Shown: piece by piece, positions 1 to 5,659 of the stretch
How positions within the stretch are numbered: the first letter of the stretch is position 1
How the letters are laid out: each line of letters begins with the position of its first letter
DNA from: Christensenella sp.
GTDB taxonomy: Bacteria > Bacillota > Clostridia > Christensenellales > Maliibacteriaceae
Direction of reading: 5' to 3'
Assembly (NCBI GenBank): GCA_019420085.1
Contig: JAHZHV010000016.1
Span: 1 to 5,659, forward strand
Length of the DNA: 5,659 nt
Notes under the pieces: generated by a model
Databases searched by the model: none
Seen by the model: the letters and a program-made list of their open reading frames with translations, nothing else
What the model was told of the DNA's origin: nothing
Made by a program: the position numbers and the translations under genes

Positions 1-383
1 TACGTTTGATACATACTCTGTGCATCAAGCAGTTGCAGCAATCGCTCATTTTCATCACGAATCTGATCCAATTGCTCGTTTTCACGCCGCAGTGAAGCAA
101 CCTCCTGTTTCAGGGCCAAATACTCCTCTACTGTCTCCGCATTCCAGTATGGACCTCGGAATACATGAACCACAGCATCTCCCAGACGTGACGTCCCTGT
201 CTGAATCCATGTTACAATACTCCCAAGTCCACGCTGCAATGCCGTTGTCTCCCCGTCACGTGAATGACGCAGCGCACCAACACAAATCAACACGGCAAAA
301 ATGAGGATGACAATAAGGATCGTAATCACAATGGGACTTTGCAGGCGCTGCCAAATTCCCTTTCCCTTATTTAACTTACGCAT
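1..383 (-). CDS. mreC: Rod shape-determining protein MreC (5' part, truncated by window edge)
   Basis: MreC is a membrane-anchored elongasome protein that links cytoplasmic MreB to the cell-wall synthesis enzymes (PBP2/RodA) outside the membrane. Only the first 127 residues are visible. They show a short basic cytoplasmic start (MRKLNKGKG), one strongly hydrophobic membrane segment at about residues 17-38, a linker, then a heptad-like charged coiled coil from about residue 84 that includes the family-typical ENERLLQLLD at 111-120. This coiled coil drives MreC dimerisation in known homologues. The beta-barrel domains lie off the left edge. The ATG at 381-383 has a good ribosome binding site, GGGGAGG (388-394), four bases upstream. 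mreB ends 33 nt before it, so the two are almost surely co-transcribed. Family assignment rests on topology, coiled-coil motif and position directly after mreB. Confidence 0.9.
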   Translation of the reverse strand, partial: MRKLNKGKGIWQRLQSPIVITILIVILIFAVLICVGALRHSRDGETTALQRGLGSIVTWIQTGTSRLGDAVVHVFRGPYWNAETVEEYLALKQEVASLRRENEQLDQIRDENERLLQLLDAQSMYQT

Positions 384-416
384 AGCGCCTCCCCTTTTTC
401 GGGTTTCGTGAAGCAA

Positions 417-1454
417 TCAGGCACGCGCCGCGTCGATCAGACGCATCGTCGCCGGATCGTCAACCACCTTTCCGGCCCCTAAAACAACCGCATCGAGCGG
501 ATTTTTGGATACATGCGCCGGAATACCCGTCTCGCTGTGAATCAACGCATCCAAACCCAGCAGCTGCGCACCGCCGCCAGTGAGCGTGATACCCCGAATC
601 ATGATGTCTGCCGACAATTCCGGGGGGGTATCCTCCAGCGTCTGATGAATTGCATCGATAATTGCCATAACCGGTTCCCGCAGCGCCTCATAAATATCCT
701 GTGATGAAACCTCCAGCGTTGTGGGAAGATGCCGCTCAATATCAATACCTCGAACTGTTGCCCGCGATTCACTTTGTGTCGGATACACAGCCCCAAGCCC
801 AATCTTCAATTCCTCGGCCGTATACTCGCCAATCGAAACGTTATACACTCTGCGGATATAATTAACAATCGCCATATCCAGACGATTGCCGCCCATACGC
901 ACAGAACGACTGGCGACAATACCGCCAAGAGAAATAATCGCTACTTCCGTTGTACCACCGCCAATATCGACAACCATCACGCCCGTAGGCTCGTCTACAG
1001 GCAGACCGGCGCCAATCGCTGCTGCCAGCGGCTCCTCAATAATAATTGCATCATAGGCGCCTGCTTGCAAAATCGCCTCTTCTACAGCACGGCGCTCAAC
1101 CTGCGTTACACCGCAGGGAACGCAGATAACCACGTTCGGCTTGACCTTAAACAGAGAACGGCTCCCAAGCGCCTTGCGCACAAAATACTTGAGCATAACC
1201 TCTGTTACTTCACAATCCGCAATAACGCCATCATGCAGCGGCCGAATCGCCTTGATATTACCGGGCGTACGTCCAATCATACGTTTGGCCTCTTCCCCAA
1301 CAGCGACAACCTCACGCACACCTTTGACAGTCTGTACTGCCACGACGCATGGCTCACGCACAACAATGCCATCATCTGCCAAATAAACAAGCACATTCGC
1401 CGTGCCAAGATCGATCGCCATTCCGCCTCTTGCAATCAAACTCTTTCGAAACAT
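417..1454 (-). CDS. mreB: Rod shape-determining protein MreB (bacterial actin)
   Basis: MreB is an actin-like ATPase that forms membrane-bound filaments and directs lateral cell-wall synthesis. The 345-residue length matches the family. Visible motifs: phosphate-1 loop DLGTANVLVY (15-24), the IIIEEPLAAAIGAGLP segment (137-152) with the conserved glutamates, phosphate-2 VVDIGGGTTEVAI (161-173), and the adenosine motif LTGGGAQLLGLD (291-302). A Leu-Phe pair at 101-102 sits where Thermotoga MreB has its membrane-insertion loop; this comparison is from memory. The reading frame stays open upstream to 1526, but those 24 codons lie inside maf and do not resemble MreB. The ATG at 1452-1454 begins MFRKS, as in the family, and has AAGGAG (1460-1465) five bases upstream. 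It follows maf by 10 nt and precedes mreC by 33 nt. Two Cys (36 and 114) sit in otherwise conserved loops. Confidence 0.97.
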   Translation of the reverse strand: MFRKSLIARGGMAIDLGTANVLVYLADDGIVVREPCVVAVQTVKGVREVVAVGEEAKRMIGRTPGNIKAIRPLHDGVIADCEVTEVMLKYFVRKALGSRSLFKVKPNVVICVPCGVTQVERRAVEEAILQAGAYDAIIIEEPLAAAIGAGLPVDEPTGVMVVDIGGGTTEVAIISLGGIVASRSVRMGGNRLDMAIVNYIRRVYNVSIGEYTAEELKIGLGAVYPTQSESRATVRGIDIERHLPTTLEVSSQDIYEALREPVMAIIDAIHQTLEDTPPELSADIMIRGITLTGGGAQLLGLDALIHSETGIPAHVSKNPLDAVVLGAGKVVDDPATMRLIDAARA

Positions 1455-1459
1455 AGCTT

Positions 1460-1465
1460 CTCCTT
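1460..1465 (-). promoter_or_regulatory. Ribosome binding site of mreB, overlapping the maf stop codon
   Basis: AAGGAG reads on the minus strand five bases before the mreB ATG. Its first A is also the last base of the maf TGA stop (1465-1467). This decides the mreB start against the longer in-frame ATG at 1526 and suggests translational coupling of mreB to maf. Confidence 0.8.
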
Positions 1466-2067
1466 CATTTCGCTTCACTGCGGCTTTGCAGCCAGCGCAC
1501 AACATCACACACCGGCAATCCGACAATACTGTCGTAGTCGCCCTGTATCGTTATAATCTTTTCACCGGCACCGCCCTGTATGGCATAAGCGCCCGCCTTG
1601 TCCATCGGTTCACCTGAAGCCACATATTGCGCGATCCACTGTGGTGTCAACGTATCAAACTGCACGTAGCTTTCCCGCACAAACACATGCTGGCAGTTGC
1701 ATTGCATGTCCATCAAACATACACCCGTCAGCACGCTGTGCGTTCTTCCCGAAAGCATTTCCAACATCCTGCATGCATGTGCCGCATCGCGCGGTTTTCC
1801 AAGGCAGACACCATCCAGCACAACAACCGTATCCGCTGCAACAATGATACCATCCGGATGCCGTGCCGCGGCATACAACGCCTTTTGAATGGCAATACAA
1901 GCCGTATGCCAGCGCACGCCCTCCTGCTGCGGCGCCAGTTCCGGCAACGGGCAGGCATCTACAATAAACGAAACGCCTGCCGCATCCAACAACATGGCGC
2001 GTCTTGGAGACGCCGAAGCCAGAATCACAGTACGCAAAAAGCGGTCATCTCCCTTTGTTTTTCCCAT
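1465..2067 (-). CDS. maf: Maf-family nucleoside triphosphate pyrophosphatase (dTTP/UTP type)
   Basis: Maf proteins hydrolyse non-canonical or excess nucleoside triphosphates to the monophosphate and pyrophosphate; overexpression in Bacillus inhibits septation. Motifs, numbered from the ATG at 2067: ILASASPRR (15-23, phosphate binding), AADTVVVLDG (77-86, with the catalytic Asp 79), GKP (90-92), SGRTHSVLTG (106-115), DKAGAYAIQG (156-165) and YDSIVGLP (178-185). The ADTVV form, rather than the DQV form of YceF, points to the YhdE/dTTP-UTP class. Start is uncertain. The ATG (200 aa) and a GTG at 2076 have no ribosome binding site. A TTG at 2037 would give a 190-residue protein starting MRTVILASASPRR, close to the family norm, and has AAAGGGAG 11 bases upstream. 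First gene of a maf-mreB-mreC unit behind a strong predicted promoter. Confidence 0.93.
   Translation of the reverse strand: MGKTKGDDRFLRTVILASASPRRAMLLDAAGVSFIVDACPLPELAPQQEGVRWHTACIAIQKALYAAARHPDGIIVAADTVVVLDGVCLGKPRDAAHACRMLEMLSGRTHSVLTGVCLMDMQCNCQHVFVRESYVQFDTLTPQWIAQYVASGEPMDKAGAYAIQGGAGEKIITIQGDYDSIVGLPVCDVVRWLQSRSEAK
2049..2056 (-). promoter_or_regulatory. Candidate ribosome binding site favouring a TTG start for maf
   Basis: AAAGGGAG lies inside the ATG-initiated maf reading frame, 11 bases before an in-frame TTG (2035-2037). It is the only Shine-Dalgarno-like sequence near any possible maf start. The spacing is a little long, so the call is tentative. Confidence 0.45.
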
Positions 2068-2090
2068 ACGTGTCACAAGGCGACGCCGTT

Positions 2091-2119
2091 ATTATATCAT
2101 AGCCGCAGACGATGCACAA
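2091..2119 (-). promoter_or_regulatory. Extended -10 sigma-A-type promoter for maf-mreB-mreC
   Basis: On the minus strand a perfect -10 TATAAT (2091-2096) is preceded by the extended -10 TG (TGATATAAT, 2091-2099). A -35 candidate TTGTGC (2114-2119, three of six consensus bases) lies 17 bp upstream. Transcription would start near 2084, only about 17 bases before the ATG of maf. It lies just downstream of the terminator of the preceding gene, so maf-mreB-mreC looks independently transcribed. Confidence 0.72.
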
Positions 2120-2146
2120 ACCGCGCGTATGCAGGCGAAAAATGGC

Positions 2147-2183
2147 AAAACGCCGTCGCCGCAGACTTTTCTACGGCAACGGC
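2147..2183 (-). terminator. Rho-independent terminator after the leucine-rich-repeat gene
   Basis: Read on the minus strand, a 14-bp stem (arms 2170-2183 and 2152-2165, fully paired with two G-U pairs) closes an AAAG loop and is followed by GTTTT, with a further T5 run slightly downstream. It starts 25 nt after the TAA stop of the upstream gene. There is no T-run on the plus-strand side, so it acts in one direction only. Confidence 0.85.
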
Positions 2184-2208
2184 ATCCTTCTGGCAAATTG
2201 TTCTTTTC

Positions 2209-3984
2209 TTATGCCGCATTGGGCATAAACAATGCAACATCCCACGCATGATTCTGCCGCATGACAGCCTCATCCACAAGCAGATAGTCCCGATAGATCA
2301 AATTTCCCTCATCCGGGTCATCCCATGTTGCATCAACATAATACACCGTTCCATCCAAAACGCACATTGTCCAGGCATGTTCTACTCCGCCGGCCGTACC
2401 GCTGACTACATAAGCCTCTATTCCAAGCAATCGGCAAATCACCGCCACAGCCTCCGCATATCCGACACACACCGCACTGCCGCGTACCAGTGCTGCATAA
2501 GTTGACTGTACAACAAAGCCCAACTCTCCGGATGCAGCGGCATTATGATCATAACGGGTACGGTTAATCACTGCATCATGCGCCGCACGCACCGCATCTG
2601 CCCCCGTCAATCCCTGCGCTGCAATGTCTGCGGCAATCTGTGCGGCAGTATCCGTTGCCTGCTTGGCAAGTGTCAAATCCACATCAATTTGTTTCCACTG
2701 ACGTGAAAGCTGCGCAAGCGGTGTAAAGTCCGTAACAGGATTGCTCAAAATTCCAAGCTCGTCCAATACAGGCAGCTGCGCAAGTACCGATACATCATAG
2801 ACATTGTTCATTGTCAGCTGCAAGCTTTGAAGTGCAGAAAGCTGTGCAAGCGCAGAAATATCGCTGACATTGTTGTTAGCAAGATACAAATTGGTCAAAT
2901 TCGTCAGCTTGGAAAGCGGCGTGATATCCGTAATCCTGTTAGAAGTCAGCCCCAAAACCGTCAGGTTGGAAAGCTGTGAAAGTGCGGATAGATCAGATAT
3001 TTCATTCTCATCCAGCCAAAGTACCGACAGTTCGCCACAATCTCGCAGAAAATCAATCTTTTCCAATCCGCATTCGGACAACGAAAGATTAGAAAGTTTT
3101 TCAATTGATGCAAGCGGCGTAAAATCAGAAATCGGGCAGCCGGCAGCCGACAGTGCAAAAAGATGTGGCAGCTGCGGCAACATAGAAATATCCGCAACCG
3201 GGTTATGGCTGATGGAAAGCACTTGAAGTCGCGTCAGCATCTCAATACCGGAAAGATCGGAAATCTCATTTTCCTCCAGATTCAGATACATAAGTGAGGA
3301 AAGCGTGGTAAACGGTGCAAAATCCGTAAGATTACAACGTTGCATTGTCAATTCACGCAGACGCACCAGATTCTCCAGATCCTGTACATGCGTCAAGGAA
3401 GCGTCATTCAGCGTTAACACGTCAATCTTACGCGTATCAGCAAACGTCATCTGTCCTTCCGGCATCTGAAGCGCCTCGCGTACCGCCTGTTCAATCACCG
3501 GATCTTCAAATGTCGCCGTCATATGAGACCAATAATTTGCATCGACATCAATATCATGATCTGAAACCGTCTCCTGAAGCTGTTCCAACGCTTCAATATT
3601 GGCCTCGTAATCGACGTTTTCACCTACTCGTACATATGACAGATTCTCGCAAAACAAAAGCGGCGCATAGTCCAAAACCTGTACACCCGAAAGATCCACA
3701 CGTTCCAAGCCAGTCAATCCGCTGACATCCGTTAAGTCAACCGGTTTATCACTAACCAGAATCAACTCGCGAATCTGATCCAATTCATCAAAATATACGG
3801 CCGCATTTTCTCGCTTGCCCAACGAAACAGCAGCCGCGCGTCCCACCGCTTCGTCGCGCCATTGCACGCGCGTTTTGGTAAAACGATCCAGTGCACCGCA
3901 GCCACAAAACAGCTGTACCGTCAGGATCGCGGCAATCACAAGCGCCATGTATTTGCTTGCTTTGGACATTTGTCGGTTTTGCAT
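2209..3984 (-). CDS. Exported leucine-rich-repeat protein with transglutaminase-like (Cys-His-Asp) domain
   Basis: Function unknown; predicted surface protein of 591 residues. N-terminus: basic start, hydrophobic segment (about 12-26), then CGC at 27-29. This looks like a lipoprotein signal, but the lipobox is atypical (Cys or Phe where a small residue is usual). Residues 71-114 form two leucine-rich repeats. The helix-like segment FEDPVIEQAVREAL (159-172) resembles the cap before such repeats. Residues 187-428 are eleven ungapped 22-residue internalin-like repeats. The C-terminal domain (about 445-580) matches transglutaminase-like proteins: Cys506 in AVCVGYAEA, His536 in EHAW, Asp551 in VDATWDD, followed by the usual YRDYLL tail. 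Such domains may be proteases, peptide cross-linkers or binding modules; the substrate cannot be told. No sortase motif. The start at 3982-3984 has only a weak purine-rich upstream region. It has its own promoter and terminator, so it is probably monocistronic. Confidence 0.88.
   Translation of the reverse strand: MQNRQMSKASKYMALVIAAILTVQLFCGCGALDRFTKTRVQWRDEAVGRAAAVSLGKRENAAVYFDELDQIRELILVSDKPVDLTDVSGLTGLERVDLSGVQVLDYAPLLFCENLSYVRVGENVDYEANIEALEQLQETVSDHDIDVDANYWSHMTATFEDPVIEQAVREALQMPEGQMTFADTRKIDVLTLNDASLTHVQDLENLVRLRELTMQRCNLTDFAPFTTLSSLMYLNLEENEISDLSGIEMLTRLQVLSISHNPVADISMLPQLPHLFALSAAGCPISDFTPLASIEKLSNLSLSECGLEKIDFLRDCGELSVLWLDENEISDLSALSQLSNLTVLGLTSNRITDITPLSKLTNLTNLYLANNNVSDISALAQLSALQSLQLTMNNVYDVSVLAQLPVLDELGILSNPVTDFTPLAQLSRQWKQIDVDLTLAKQATDTAAQIAADIAAQGLTGADAVRAAHDAVINRTRYDHNAAASGELGFVVQSTYAALVRGSAVCVGYAEAVAVICRLLGIEAYVVSGTAGGVEHAWTMCVLDGTVYYVDATWDDPDEGNLIYRDYLLVDEAVMRQNHAWDVALFMPNAA
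2701..3426 (-). repeat. Eleven tandem 66-bp units encoding 22-residue leucine-rich repeats
   Basis: Residues 187-428 divide without any insertion into eleven units of exactly 22 residues, each following the pattern LxxLxLxxNxIxDIxxLxxL. Examples start at residues 341 (LTVLGLTSNRITDI) and 363 (LTNLYLANNNVSDI). The DNA copies have diverged but share phrases such as GCAAGCGG(C/T)GTAAA. The pattern is the internalin/LRR_4 type, which forms a curved binding surface. Confidence 0.9.
3643..3774 (-). repeat. Separate N-terminal pair of leucine-rich repeats
   Basis: Residues 71-92 and 93-114 fit the 22-residue pattern (IRELILVSDKPVDLTDVSGL, then LERVDLSGVQVLDYAPLL). They are separated from the main block by about 72 residues containing an acidic stretch and the cap-like helix, so the two blocks are out of repeat phase. 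Confidence 0.65.
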
Positions 3985-4028
3985 GCTCTATCTCGTCTCT
4001 TTCTTGTTTTGCATATAAACGCATTTTT

Positions 4029-4057
4029 AGCATACAACACTGCAAAATCGGATGCAA
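4029..4057 (-). promoter_or_regulatory. Candidate promoter of the leucine-rich-repeat gene
   Basis: On the minus strand TTGCAT (4052-4057) and TATGCT (4029-4034) are 17 bp apart, matching the consensus at three and four of six bases. Transcription would start near 4022 and leave a leader of about 38 nt. It lies in the 204-nt gap after the transketolase terminator. No better pair was found there. Confidence 0.45.
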
Positions 4058-4071
4058 GCATTCTGCAAACC

Positions 4072-4089
4072 CTTAAAAGAAACTTAAAA
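4072..4089 (-). repeat. Direct repeat TTTTAAG x2, 11 bp apart, upstream of candidate promoter
   Basis: TTTTAAG occurs twice (4083-4089 and 4072-4078), separated by TTTC, giving an 11-bp repeat period, about one helical turn. It ends 15 bp upstream of the candidate -35. The layout resembles a tandem binding site of an OmpR-type regulator, but AT-rich chance similarity is possible. Confidence 0.4.
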
Positions 4090-4112
4090 CTGCCGAAACA
4101 TCCGCACAAATG

Positions 4113-4154
4113 AAAAAGCATACCCGCACCTGATTTCAAGTACGGATATGCTTT
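4113..4154 (-). terminator. Rho-independent terminator after the transketolase genes
   Basis: Arms 4136-4154 and 4115-4133 pair along 19 bp with only three G-U wobbles around a two-base centre (in practice a small loop), and TTTTT ends the hairpin on the minus strand. It starts 35 nt after the TAA stop of the transketolase C-terminal subunit. The plus strand has only a short T-run, so minus-strand termination is favoured. Confidence 0.88.
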
Positions 4155-4188
4155 ATATGATACATTGCAATCGCAACTTGGTATGACT

Positions 4189-5133
4189 TTACTTCTTGGC
4201 CATAACCTGCTTAACAGCAGCGACAATATCCGCAGCCGTCATATGATATTTCTCTTTCAGGCCGGGCAGGAAACCGACTTCACCGAAATGATCCTGTACA
4301 CCAATCGCCTTGACAGGCACGCGGCAATCCATCTGATTCAAGCCTTCCAGCACAGCAGCATAGAAACCACCGACGATATTGCTGTTTTCACAGGTAACAA
4401 CGCAACCTGTCTTGCGCGCAGATGCAGCAAGCGTCTCAGCATCCAAGGGCTTAATCGTATGTACAGCAATCAGATCCGCTTCAATTCCATCAGCGGCCAG
4501 CAGCTCAACAGCAGCTTTGGCTTCCTCAACCATGATGCTCGTTGCAAAAACGGAAACATCCTTACCGTCACGCATCTTATATGCCTTGGACAGGTCAAAC
4601 TCTTCATCGTCACTGAAGATCGGTTTAACAGCCGCCTTGCGGCACATACGAGTATACACTGTGCCCTGATAATTCATGATCTGGGGCATAAGTTTTGCAA
4701 GCTGTGTATTATCCGCAGGTTCGGTCATAACGACGTTAGGAATGCTGCGAATTACACCGATATCTTCCATACTCATATGAGTGCCGCCATTATTCTCAGC
4801 CGTGACACCAGGATCAGAGCCAAACAGCTTTACGTTCTGCTTTGCATACAGGCAGGAAATCGTAATCTGATCGCAAGCACGACGCGCCATAAACGGTGTA
4901 AAAGTACTGGCTACAGGAATAAAACCATAGGCAGACAGACCACCAGCAATCGAAACCATCGCCTGCTCGGCAATACCGCAATCAAAAAAGCGCTCCGGAT
5001 ATTTCTCACGAATTTGAATGGTCTTATGTGCGCCGCCAAGGTCTGCTTCCATGACCACAATTCGCTCGTCATCCTTCATCATATTCAACAGAATATCGCT
5101 GAAAGCCTCGTTCATGTTTTTATCTTCATACAT
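4189..5133 (-). CDS. Transketolase, C-terminal (pyrimidine-binding) subunit
   Basis: This is the second half of a split transketolase, which moves two-carbon ketol units between sugar phosphates in the non-oxidative pentose phosphate pathway using thiamine diphosphate. The 314-residue length is typical for this subunit. Visible motifs: FFDCGIAEQAMVSIAGGL (49-66), where Glu56 is the conserved residue that activates the thiamine pyrimidine ring; STFTPFMARRACDQI (76-90); and GVTAENNGGTHMSMEDIG (109-126) with active-site-type His119. The C-terminal domain follows from about residue 190. The ATG at 5131-5133 has AAGGGGG (5143-5149) nine bases upstream; a second Met at residue 7 lacks a binding site. 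It lies 15 nt after the N-terminal subunit, so it is co-transcribed with it. A related role as part of a 1-deoxyxylulose-5-phosphate synthase-like enzyme is less likely. Confidence 0.93.
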   Translation of the reverse strand: MYEDKNMNEAFSDILLNMMKDDERIVVMEADLGGAHKTIQIREKYPERFFDCGIAEQAMVSIAGGLSAYGFIPVASTFTPFMARRACDQITISCLYAKQNVKLFGSDPGVTAENNGGTHMSMEDIGVIRSIPNVVMTEPADNTQLAKLMPQIMNYQGTVYTRMCRKAAVKPIFSDDEEFDLSKAYKMRDGKDVSVFATSIMVEEAKAAVELLAADGIEADLIAVHTIKPLDAETLAASARKTGCVVTCENSNIVGGFYAAVLEGLNQMDCRVPVKAIGVQDHFGEVGFLPGLKEKYHMTAADIVAAVKQVMAKK

Positions 5134-5148
5134 GGCTGCAATCCCCCT

Positions 5149-5659
5149 TTAGCCAATTTCTTTCTTGGCCTGCTCAAGCTGAGCGGCGCTGACCTGCATG
5201 TGATGGCAGGCAAATCCCATTTCCTCAGCAAAGGAAACGCCCTTGCCCTTGATCGTATTGAGAATAATCATAGACGGTTTACCATTGGCTTTGCCAGCCG
5301 CCTTGGCAAGAATAACAGCCGACTCAATCTCATCGGTGTCATGTCCGTCTGCAACTTCAAAGACATTCCAGTTGAAGGCCTTCCACTTATCAGCAAGCGG
5401 TGCAAGACCACTGACTTGCTCTACCGGTCCATCAATCTGCAGTTTATTGTAGTCCGTCATGCAAACAAGGTTGCCAAGATTCTTGCCTGCAGCAATATGC
5501 GCAGCTTCCCAGACTTCACCTTCCTGGGATTCACCATCGCCCACAAGGCAGTAGATCGTCGCGCCATCGCCCTTAAGCTTGGAACCATACGCAAGACCAA
5601 CCGCACAGGCAATGCCCTGACCGAGAGAACCAGCTGTCATGTCAATGCCAGGCGTAGCA
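5149..5659 (-). CDS. Transketolase, N-terminal (thiamine diphosphate-binding) subunit, 5' end missing
   Basis: This is the first half of the split transketolase and binds the diphosphate of thiamine diphosphate through Mg2+. The reading frame is open to the right edge: codons before the Met at 5638-5640 read ATPGID, joining to MTAGSLGQG as in the family TPG(V/I)xxxTGSLGQG, so that Met is internal. The 169 visible residues are the C-terminal part of a subunit usually about 270-280 long, so roughly 100 residues lie outside. The GDGESQEGEVWEAA motif and the Asn of MTDYNKLQIDG form the GDG...N thiamine diphosphate site. EVADGHD and TIKGKGVSF are further transketolase signatures. It ends in TAA (5149-5151), 15 nt before the partner subunit, with which it should form a heteromeric active site. 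Confidence 0.94.
   Translation of the reverse strand, partial: ATPGIDMTAGSLGQGIACAVGLAYGSKLKGDGATIYCLVGDGESQEGEVWEAAHIAAGKNLGNLVCMTDYNKLQIDGPVEQVSGLAPLADKWKAFNWNVFEVADGHDTDEIESAVILAKAAGKANGKPSMIILNTIKGKGVSFAEEMGFACHHMQVSAAQLEQAKKEIG

Noticed and set aside
20..304. Plus-strand open frame of 94 codons at the left edge
   Set aside because: It is antisense to the membrane segment and coiled coil of mreC, which are convincing on the minus strand.
384..416. Possible small hairpin (CCC/GGG) covering the mreC ribosome binding site
   Set aside because: The stem is only three to four base pairs with an A-rich loop, too weak to claim regulation.
1455..1526. 24-codon upstream extension of MreB
   Set aside because: The extension lies inside maf, has a Cys-rich sequence unlike any MreB start, and the ATG at 1454 has a proper ribosome binding site and the family-typical MFRKS start.
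729..1556. Long plus-strand open frame (275 codons) opposite mreB
   Set aside because: It is fully antisense to a clear MreB gene, its product is rich in Asn, His, Arg and Thr with no recognisable domain, and it runs on into maf antisense. It is a by-product of codon use on the other strand.
2079..2087. Palindrome GGCGTCGCC at the predicted transcription start of maf
   Set aside because: Only three base pairs with an impossible small loop remain after folding; as a protein site it is too short to support.
1627..2505. Long plus-strand open frame (292 codons) opposite maf and the end of the leucine-rich-repeat gene
   Set aside because: It crosses two real genes, a terminator and a promoter on the opposite strand and has a low-complexity Arg/His/Cys-rich product without known motifs.
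2701..3426. Regular ~66-bp repetition as a possible CRISPR array or satellite
   Set aside because: The repeats are in frame, degenerate and encode 22-residue leucine-rich repeats with no spacer/repeat structure.

Overview
All six protein genes lie on the minus strand, so transcription runs from the right edge to the left edge. The set fits a Gram-positive bacterium of the class Clostridia, probably a gut-type Firmicute. The grounds are a two-gene (split) transketolase, a maf-mreB-mreC cell-shape cluster, AGGAGG-like ribosome binding sites, short U-tailed hairpin terminators and a clostridial-style leucine-rich-repeat plus transglutaminase-like secreted protein. Base composition is balanced. 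I cannot name a genus from sequence alone.

Right to left. (1) Positions 5659-4189 hold the two halves of a split transketolase, N-terminal thiamine-diphosphate subunit first (cut by the window edge) and pyrimidine-binding/C-terminal subunit second, 15 nt apart. A strong hairpin terminator (4113-4154) closes this unit. (2) Positions 3984-2209 hold a stand-alone gene for an exported, probably lipid-anchored protein. It has two blocks of 22-residue leucine-rich repeats and a C-terminal transglutaminase/cysteine-protease-like domain with an intact Cys-His-Asp triad. It has its own candidate promoter, an upstream direct repeat and its own terminator (2147-2183). (3) A very good extended -10 promoter (2091-2119) then starts the maf-mreB-mreC unit, which runs off the left edge. 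maf encodes a Maf/YhdE-type nucleotide pyrophosphatase, mreB the actin-like shape protein and mreC its membrane partner. mreD and perhaps other division genes would be expected beyond position 1.

Functionally the window is three independent transcription units: central carbon metabolism (non-oxidative pentose phosphate pathway), a cell-surface protein of unknown target, and the start of the cell-wall elongation operon. No RNA genes, mobile elements or CRISPR arrays were seen, and no intergenic gap exceeds about 205 bases. I see no convincing new multi-gene system. The least understood element is the leucine-rich-repeat/transglutaminase-like protein with its regulatory upstream region.
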